Assembly: GCF_016428755.1 (NCBI RefSeq)
Contig: NZ_JAELTI010000025.1
Location: forward strand, 1-58,716
DNA length: 58,716 nucleotides
Direction of reading: 5' to 3'
From: Allobosea sp. ASV33
GTDB lineage: Bacteria > Pseudomonadota > Alphaproteobacteria > Rhizobiales > Beijerinckiaceae
Part shown: in pieces, positions 53,416-58,716 of the stretch
How positions within the stretch are numbered: the stretch's first letter is position 1
Layout of the letters: the number at the start of each line of letters is the position of its first letter
Notes under the pieces: model-generated
What the model was told of the DNA's origin: nothing
What the model saw: only the letters and a program-made list of their open reading frames with translations
Database searches by the model: none
Position numbers and translations under genes: made by a program

Positions 53416-54725
53416 CCGCCCCGCTCGCCAGCTTTCGCTCCTGGGGCGGCCTCGCCGCCCGCGACAGCGCGATCGTCGATGCCCGCGACTGGCTCGATAC
53501 GCCCCATCGCCCGCGCCGCCCTCTCCTCGCCTACGGCAACGGGCGCTCCTATGGCGATTCCTGCCTGAACAATGGCGGCACGCTTATCGATACGCGTGGG
53601 CTCGACGACATCCTGGCCTTCGATCGCGAGACGGGCGTTCTGACCTGCGGCGCGGGCCTCCTGCTCGACCGCCTGCTCGACATCGTCGTGCCGGCGGGCT
53701 GGTTCCCGCCGGTCACGCCCGGCACCGCCTTCGTCACCGTCGGCGGCGCGCTCGTCAACGACGTCCACGGCAAGAACCACCACAGCGCTGGCACCTTCGG
53801 CTGCCATGTCCGTGCCTTCGAGCTCATGCGCTCGGACGGGCAGCGCCTGATCTGCGCACCCGACCTCAATCCCGAGCTCTTCGCCGCCACCATCGGCGGC
53901 TTCGGCCTGACCGGGCTGGTGACGCAGGTGACGCTGCAGCTCAGGCCCATCGCATCAGCCGAGATGGCACAGGAGGTCCTGCATTTCGGCGATCTCGCCA
54001 GCTTCTTCGACATCGCCGCGGCTTCCGATGCCACGCATGACTACACCGTCGCCTGGATCGACTCGCTCGCTGGCGGCCGCCATCTCGGCCGCGGCGTCTT
54101 CTTCCGCGCCAATCATGCCCCCGCTTCGGATGCGCTGGCCCCGCGCGAGGCGCGCTCCCTGCCCTTTCCGCTAAAACCGCCCTTTCCGCTCATCAACCGC
54201 CTGACGCTGAGCGCCTTCAACTGGCTCTACCGCAACAGCCAGCCACGCGACGGCCTCGCGCGCCGGGTGCCCTATCGCCCGTTCTTCTACCCGCTCGATC
54301 GCATCCACGACTGGAACCGTGCCTATGGCCCGAAGGGCTTGCGCCAGTTCCAATGCGCAGTCCCGATGGACAAGGCTCACGATGCCGTCGCCATGATGCT
54401 CGGGCAGATGCTCGATGCGGGCGAGGCTTCCTTCCTGACGGTCCTGAAACTCTTCGGCAACCGGCCCTCGCCCGGCCTGATGTCCTTCCCCGTGCCGGGC
54501 GCGACGCTGACGCTGGATTTTCCCAATCGCGGCGCACGGACCGAGCGGCTGCTAGCGCGTCTCGACGCCCTCGCCATTGCGGCCGGCGGGCGGATCAATC
54601 CCTACAAGGACGCGCGCATGTCGCCCGCGACCTTTGCGGCCTCCTTCCCGCGCTGGCGCGATTTCGCCGGGCATGTCGACCCCGGCTTCTCCTCGGATTT
54701 CTGGCGGCGCGTCACGGCCGGCTGA
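53412..54725 (+). CDS. FAD-dependent oxidoreductase, DprE1-like (decaprenylphosphoryl-ribose 2-oxidase family)
   Basis: The 437-residue protein starts at GTG overlapping the UbiA stop. The FAD site is YGNGRSYGDSCLNNGGTLIDTRGL with VTVGGALVNDVHGKNHHSAGTFGCHV, and FALTIGGFGLTG-like ATIGGFGLTGLVTQV follows. This matches the VAO/PCMH-type fold of DprE1. The C-terminal FGNRPSPGLMSFPVPGATLTLDFPNRG and GGRINPYKDARM are family-typical. With a UbiA-type DPPR synthase it would convert polyprenyl-phosphoryl-ribose toward the arabinose donor. The partner reductase DprE2 is not seen in the window. Confidence 0.88.
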   Translation: MTAPLASFRSWGGLAARDSAIVDARDWLDTPHRPRRPLLAYGNGRSYGDSCLNNGGTLIDTRGLDDILAFDRETGVLTCGAGLLLDRLLDIVVPAGWFPPVTPGTAFVTVGGALVNDVHGKNHHSAGTFGCHVRAFELMRSDGQRLICAPDLNPELFAATIGGFGLTGLVTQVTLQLRPIASAEMAQEVLHFGDLASFFDIAAASDATHDYTVAWIDSLAGGRHLGRGVFFRANHAPASDALAPREARSLPFPLKPPFPLINRLTLSAFNWLYRNSQPRDGLARRVPYRPFFYPLDRIHDWNRAYGPKGLRQFQCAVPMDKAHDAVAMMLGQMLDAGEASFLTVLKLFGNRPSPGLMSFPVPGATLTLDFPNRGARTERLLARLDALAIAAGGRINPYKDARMSPATFAASFPRWRDFAGHVDPGFSSDFWRRVTAG

Positions 54726-54832
54726 TACGACCTCAAAATAATTCCGCGCCCCTTTGAACCTGCCTGTTTCTCCCCGCGACCAATGAGCATGAAGAGCGAA
54801 ACCTTCGCTCTCGCACAGATCGGGAGACGAGC

Positions 54833-55132
54833 ATGACGACGTTCCGCAAGACTGCGACCGCGACCCTCGCGGCCCTGACCCTGGCCACCACCTTGATCGC
54901 CTCCGGCGCCGAAGCGCGCCCGCGCTGGGGTTACCGCTACGGTGGCTGGGGTGTCGGCGCCGGTGTGGTCGGCGCGCTCGCCGCGGGCGCCATCATCGCG
55001 GGCGCCACACGTCCCGCCTATGGCTACGGCTACTATGACGCCCCCGCCCCCGTCCGCTCCTGCGACATGGTCGAGCGTTTCGACCGCTGGGGCAACGTGA
55101 TCGGCTACCGCCGCGTCTGCGGCTACTACTGA
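54833..55132 (+). CDS. Small secreted Gly/Tyr-rich protein
   Basis: The 99-residue protein has a signal peptide (MTTFRKTATATLAALTLATT... SGAEA) and a Gly/Ala stretch (WGVGAGVVGALAAGAIIAG). It ends SCDMVERFDRWGNVIGYRRVCGYY, which holds two cysteines that could pair. Similar small exported proteins with a conserved Cys-bounded tail are common in Hyphomicrobiales. No function is assigned. An intrinsic terminator follows. Confidence 0.8.
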   Translation: MTTFRKTATATLAALTLATTLIASGAEARPRWGYRYGGWGVGAGVVGALAAGAIIAGATRPAYGYGYYDAPAPVRSCDMVERFDRWGNVIGYRRVCGYY

Positions 55133-55172
55133 GTTTCCTGGACGACCCCTGTTTCGAGACCCAAGACTCAAA

Positions 55173-55199
55173 AGGCCGGCGCAAGCCGGCCTCTTTTTG
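55173..55199 (+). terminator. Intrinsic terminator after small secreted protein gene
   Basis: A perfect 8-bp stem AGGCCGGC / GCCGGCCT with GCAA tetraloop is followed by CTTTTTG. This is a textbook intrinsic terminator, 41 bp past the stop codon. Confidence 0.9.
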
Positions 55200-55218
55200 T
55201 TTCAGGCGGGCCGCGATG

Positions 55219-56151
55219 TCACGACCCGACGCTCAGCCCGACATGGGTCGCGGCTTCCTCGCGGATCCACCTGCGGAAGGCCGCGATCGCCGGCCGCTGC
55301 GCCGAAGCCTCCGGGCAGACCAGGTAATACTGGTGCGGCCCCCTGACCTGATCCGGGAACGGCCGGACCAGACGGCCGGCATCGAGATAATCCCCGATCA
55401 GGACATTGGTGGCGAGCGCTACACCCTGCCCCGATGCTGCCGCCTGCAAGGCCAGGAAGGTGTGCGAGAAGCGCGGGCCCCGGGTCGCATCGACCCCGCT
55501 CACGCCGATCGCGGCGAGCCAGCGCGGCCAGGTGACGAAGTCGGGGATGCCCTCCGGGATCTCATGCAGCAGAATGTGATGGCGCAGATCCGCCGGCTCG
55601 CGCAGCGGCCGCTCGGGATCGTCCAGCAGCGCCGCGCTGCAAACGGGGAAGAAATTCTCTTCCATCAGCAGGTCGCTCTGCAGGCCGGGATAGCCGCCGC
55701 TGCCCGAGCGGATGGCGACATCGACATTCTCGCGGGCGAAATCGGTCAGGCTCACCGAGACCTCGACCCGCACCTCCAGATGGGGCGCGCGCTCCTTCAG
55801 ATGTCCCAGCCGCGGGATCAGCCAGTTCAGGGCGAAGCTCGGCAAGGTGCTGACGGTGATGACATTCGGCGTCTCCGGCCGCAGGGCCCGCGCCGTGGCT
55901 TCGTTGAGCTGGTCGAGCACCTGCGAGATCGTCGCGGCATAGCGCTCGCCGATCTCGGTCAGGGCGACGCCCTTGCTCGGCAGCCGCACGAAGAGCGGGC
56001 GCCTGAGCCAGGTCTCGAGCGAGCGCACATGCTGGCCGACGGCGCTGGCCGTCACCGCGAGCTCGTCTCCGGCCTTCTCGAAATTGCGGTGCCGCGCAGC
56101 GGCCTCGAAGGCGCGCAGGGAAGCCAGGGGCGGGAGGTGGCGGCGGCTCAT
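55219..56151 (-). CDS. LysR family transcriptional regulator (GcvA-like)
   Basis: The predicted protein has 310 residues from the ATG at 56151 (MSRRHLPPLASLRAFEAAARHRNFEKAGDELAVTASAVGQHVRSLE). The N-terminus RxLPPLxxLRAFEAAARHxxF is the GcvA/AmpR subgroup signature. The effector domain is complete (ATRGPRFSHTFLALQAAASGQGVAL). Divergent from the DUF1127 gene by about 100 bp. Its target is not obvious from its neighbours. Confidence 0.92.
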   Translation of the reverse strand: MSRRHLPPLASLRAFEAAARHRNFEKAGDELAVTASAVGQHVRSLETWLRRPLFVRLPSKGVALTEIGERYAATISQVLDQLNEATARALRPETPNVITVSTLPSFALNWLIPRLGHLKERAPHLEVRVEVSVSLTDFARENVDVAIRSGSGGYPGLQSDLLMEENFFPVCSAALLDDPERPLREPADLRHHILLHEIPEGIPDFVTWPRWLAAIGVSGVDATRGPRFSHTFLALQAAASGQGVALATNVLIGDYLDAGRLVRPFPDQVRGPHQYYLVCPEASAQRPAIAAFRRWIREEAATHVGLSVGS

Positions 56152-56254
56152 GTCAGGCCAAGTCCAACTTGGGCAATGCGAAGAACTTCGCATTTGCTTG
56201 GACCCTGAGCAAGGCGCAAATTACCCGACAGTTAGATCACTCGTGAGGCGCGCC

Positions 56255-56476
56255 ATGTTCGCCAGCCATGCCATAGCCGGACTTTCCTTTTCCGCCCCCC
56301 GCCGCGACGGCCGCGTGCTGGGATTGCTGCTTAAGCTCGAAGCCTGGCTCGATGCCCGCAGCAGCGCCCGTGCGCTCTATGCGATGGACGACCGGGGCCT
56401 GTCCGATCTCGCCCTGTCGCGCAGCGATGTCGAGCGCGTCAATGCCGACGCGGTGCACGCTTCCCACGTCGCCTGA
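56255..56476 (+). CDS. DUF1127 domain small protein
   Basis: The predicted protein has 73 residues from the ATG at 56255, which has GAGG six bases upstream. The C-terminal half ALYAMDDRGLSDLALSRSDVERVN is the DUF1127 (YjiS-like) motif, an arginine-rich short module linked in alphaproteobacteria to RNA turnover and to phosphate or carbon metabolism. Ends at a strong bidirectional terminator. Confidence 0.85.
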   Translation: MFASHAIAGLSFSAPRRDGRVLGLLLKLEAWLDARSSARALYAMDDRGLSDLALSRSDVERVNADAVHASHVA

Positions 56477-56500
56477 GCCAAGCTGAACAGCATCCACTAA

Positions 56501-56538
56501 AAAAGAGCCGGCGGTCGCTATCGACCGCCGGCTCTTTT
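56501..56538. terminator. Bidirectional intrinsic terminator
   Basis: A perfect 17-bp stem (arms 56501-56517 and 56522-56538) with a 4-nt loop. The arms begin AAAAGAGCCGGCGG and end CCGGCTCTTTT. The stem carries A-run and T-run on opposite sides, so it serves both the DUF1127 gene (+) and the aminotransferase gene (-). Confidence 0.92.
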
Positions 56539-56560
56539 GTTGTGTCGGCAGGCTGCGGCC

Positions 56561-58009
56561 TCAGCCCTTGCCGACCGCGACCTTGCGCAGGTAGCCGGTG
56601 ACGATGCCGGTAACGCCGCTCGATAGCACATCTTCGAAGGCCGCGAGGAACTGGTCGCACTGCTCGCGCGTGACGATCAAAGGCGGCTCCAGCCGGATGA
56701 CGTTGCGGTTATACTCGGTGAAGGCGACGAGCACGTCGTGCTCCTTCAGGAGCAGCGCGCCGACGAAGCCGCAGAGCGAGCCCTTCAGCTTGTCGTCGAG
56801 CAGCGCGACCATGTGCTTCAGCCCGAAAGGCATGGTCTCGCTGATGTCCTGGAACTCGACGCCGATCATCAGGCCGCGCCCGCGGATTTCCTTGAGCAGG
56901 GTCGGATACTTGGCGCGCAGGCCGTTCAGCTTCTCGATCAGGTAGTCGCCCTGGCGCTGGGCATTGCCCATCAGGTCCTCGTCATAGAGGACGTTGAGGG
57001 CCTCGATCGACGAGACGCAGGCCTCGCCCATGCCCCCAAAAGTCGCCTGCGCATGGATCAGCGCGCTCTTCGGCTTGCCATAGGCCTTCATGTAGATCTC
57101 GCGCCGCGCGATCATCGCGCCCATCGCTGCCTTGGAGCCGCCGAGCGCCTTGGCAAGCGCCGTCACGTCCGGCACCACCCCGTCACGCTCGAAGGCGAAG
57201 AACTGGCCGGTCCGGCCGAGCCCGCATTGCACTTCGTCGGCGACCCAGAGCACGCCATGCTTGTCGCAGAGCGCACGCAATTCGCGCCAGAAGCCCTCGG
57301 GCGCCTCGACGATGCCGCCGCCGCCCTGGATCGTCTCCATCACGACGATGCCGATCGACGGATCGCTCTCCAGCGCCTGCCGGACCGCATCGATGTCGCC
57401 GAACGGTACCTTGACCCGGTTCTCGACCAGCTTGAACTGCGACTGGTAGAGCGTCGAATCCGTGACCGAGAGCACGCCCTTGGTCTTGCCGTGGAACGAA
57501 TTCGCGGCGTGCAGGATCTTGGACTTCTCCGGCCCCTGCGCCTGCTCGGCGACCTTCAGCGCCGCCTCCATCGCCTCCGAACCGGTCGAGCCGAGGAAGA
57601 CCATGTCGAGATCGCCGGGCGCGATCGTGGCAAGGTTCTTCGACAGCGCGGACGCATATTGCGACATGAAGGCCATGCAGATCTCATGGCGGTTCTCGTC
57701 CTGGAACTTCTGCCGGGCCGCGATGATGCGCGGATGGTTGTGGCCGAAGGCGACCGAGCAGAAGCCGCCGAAGAAATCGAGGATCTTGCGGCCGTCCTTG
57801 GTGATGTAATGCATCCCCTCGGCGCGATCGACGAGGATCTTGTCGAAGCCGAGCAGCTTCAGGAAGTGAAGCTGGCCGGGATTGATATGGGCGGCGAAGA
57901 GCTCCTTTACCTGCGCGGCATCGAGCTGCTTGGCGGCTTCCACGCTGATGAGCTGCGGCCGGGGGTTCGTCACGGCGACGTCCTCGTTCTTGAAGGCGGG
58001 CATGCTCAT
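56561..58009 (-). CDS. Class III PLP-dependent aminotransferase
   Basis: The 482-residue fold-type I enzyme has the Schiff-base Lys287 in ALAKALGGS, the Asp258 pyridine-nitrogen partner in WVADEVQCGLGRTGQFFAF, and the phosphate loop GSTGSEAMEAALK. It belongs to the omega-aminotransferase group (4-aminobutyrate, ornithine, lysine or putrescine type). The substrate cannot be fixed, because the specificity residues are not decisive by eye. Its start overlaps the epimerase stop (ATGA), so the two proteins are probably made together. An amino-sugar or aldehyde substrate connected with the epimerase is possible. Confidence 0.88.
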   Translation of the reverse strand: MSMPAFKNEDVAVTNPRPQLISVEAAKQLDAAQVKELFAAHINPGQLHFLKLLGFDKILVDRAEGMHYITKDGRKILDFFGGFCSVAFGHNHPRIIAARQKFQDENRHEICMAFMSQYASALSKNLATIAPGDLDMVFLGSTGSEAMEAALKVAEQAQGPEKSKILHAANSFHGKTKGVLSVTDSTLYQSQFKLVENRVKVPFGDIDAVRQALESDPSIGIVVMETIQGGGGIVEAPEGFWRELRALCDKHGVLWVADEVQCGLGRTGQFFAFERDGVVPDVTALAKALGGSKAAMGAMIARREIYMKAYGKPKSALIHAQATFGGMGEACVSSIEALNVLYDEDLMGNAQRQGDYLIEKLNGLRAKYPTLLKEIRGRGLMIGVEFQDISETMPFGLKHMVALLDDKLKGSLCGFVGALLLKEHDVLVAFTEYNRNVIRLEPPLIVTREQCDQFLAAFEDVLSSGVTGIVTGYLRKVAVGKG

Positions 58010-58716
58010 GCGGCGAGGCTCCTCTCGGCTGCTTTAAGGCCGTCCTTGGCCTTGCGGTATTCGGTATAGGCGGCGAGCAGCATGTCCTCGTCGCGATGGC
58101 GCGGCGCCCAGCCGAGCTCGCGCTTGGCCTTGGAGGTGTCGAGGATGCAGATTTCGTCGGCGATCTTGTACTGCTCGGGGTCCATGATCGGCAGGTTGAT
58201 CGCATCGAGCGTGTCGAGCGTCAGCTTGACCAGCGAGGCCGGCGTCGGCAGCAGGATCGATTTCGAGCCTGCATGCCTGATCAGGTCGCCGAGCAGCTTG
58301 CGCACCGGCGGCGGATCGTCCGAGCCGAGATTATAGGCCTCGTTCGGGAAGCCCGCCTTCCAGGCCGCGACGCAGGCACTGGCACAGTCGAACACCGAGA
58401 TGAACTGGTAAGGATTCTTGCCCGATCCGATCATCGGCACCGGCAGGTGCATGTCGATCAGCTTGAACAGCTTGACGAGGATGCCGAGCCGCCCCGGCCC
58501 GATGATCAGCCGCGGCCGGAAGATCGGGATGCGGAAACCCTTGGCGCGGTATTCGTCGGCGAGGCGCTCGGTCGCGAGCTTGCTCTCGCCGTATTCGCCG
58601 AGCGGATGGGCCGGATGCGTCTCGTCCTGCGGCACCGTCACCGAATGGCCGTAGATCATGTCGGTGGTGAAATGGACGAGCCGGTTGGCGCCGTTCTTCT
58701 CCATCCAGGCCAGGAT
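58006..58716 (-). CDS. NAD-dependent epimerase/dehydratase family protein, 5' end outside window
   Basis: This is the C-terminal part of a short-chain-type nucleotide-sugar epimerase/dehydratase. The frame runs open through the right edge (ILAW precedes MEKNGANRL), so the N-terminal glycine-rich NAD loop is missing here. Visible are the catalytic region HFTTDMIYG, then YGESKLATER (Tyr-x3-Lys), FRPRLIIGPG, and the C-terminal DTSKAKRELGWAPRHRDED typical of the extended SDR family. Coupled to the aminotransferase by ATGA. Substrate unknown. Confidence 0.88.
   Translation of the reverse strand: MLAWMEKNGANRLVHFTTDMIYGHSVTVPQDETHPAHPLGEYGESKLATERLADEYRAKGFRIPIFRPRLIIGPGRLGILVKLFKLIDMHLPVPMIGSGKNPYQFISVFDCASACVAAWKAGFPNEAYNLGSDDPPPVRKLLGDLIRHAGSKSILLPTPASLVKLTLDTLDAINLPIMDPEQYKIADEICILDTSKAKRELGWAPRHRDEDMLLAAYTEYRKAKDGLKAAERSLAA

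Noticed and set aside
1..58716. CRISPR arrays, insertion sequences, prophage genes
   Set aside because: I saw no regularly spaced direct repeats, transposase or phage structural genes. The only repeats are the palindromic elements listed.

Overview
The window is high-GC DNA, about two thirds G+C by eye, with strong third-position GC bias. It is densely packed with short operons and carries one tRNA. The gene content and order point to an alphaproteobacterium of the Hyphomicrobiales (Rhizobiales), and a Bosea-like genome is my best guess. The supporting signs are: a twin-membrane-segment gene, PduO-type adenosyltransferase, etfBA and hydroxybutyryl-CoA dehydrogenase block; a short DUF1127 protein; a UbiA plus DprE1-like pair; and the dispersed palindromes. 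The genus is an inference from remembered synteny and was not searched. The region reads as chromosome. I see no phage, transposase, integrase or CRISPR array.

Layout. 1-4.5 kb: the 3' part of a peptide-type ABC permease, then a small glycan-type cluster (GT4-like glycosyltransferase, polysaccharide deacetylase-like protein, COG4671-type glycosyltransferase). 4.6-9.7 kb: a housekeeping block with a twin-membrane protein, a PagL-like outer-membrane protein, cobalamin adenosyltransferase, rhomboid protease, etfB-etfA and 3-hydroxybutyryl-CoA dehydrogenase. 9.9-13.3 kb: an HNH endonuclease, then a LysR regulator divergent from a three-gene operon (AhpD-like, PNPOx-like, DUF1348). 13.4-16.7 kb: dsbB and a YqaA-type membrane protein, tRNA-Leu(CAA), and an MFS_3 exporter.

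16.7-25.6 kb: a complete kdp potassium system, kdpF-A-B-C-D-E. It also has a 26-codon membrane ORF before kdpF, a 57-codon membrane ORF between kdpA and kdpB, and an EIIA-Ntr (PtsN-like) gene after kdpE. A tandem AT-rich repeat upstream is a candidate KdpE site. This extended K+ module is the most interesting system here. 25.6-32.2 kb: a LysR gene divergent from an alpha/beta-hydrolase-fold protein that lacks its nucleophile serine, followed by an RND efflux pair.

32.2-48.6 kb: a catabolic and transport region with a polyamine-type ABC transporter, an amidohydrolase, an Asp/Glu/hydantoin racemase-like protein, two beta-hydroxyacid dehydrogenases around a LacI regulator, a carbohydrate-type ABC transporter divergent from a GntR/FCD regulator, and a D-2-hydroxyacid dehydrogenase. 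Both ABC operons carry palindromes between the binding-protein gene and the next permease gene. 48.6-58.7 kb: a protease-inhibitor-like secreted protein, hppD divergent from an Lrp/AsnC regulator, a DUF533/TerB-like protein, the UbiA and DprE1-like pair, a small secreted protein, a LysR regulator, a DUF1127 protein, and an aminotransferase with an NAD-dependent epimerase that runs off the right edge.
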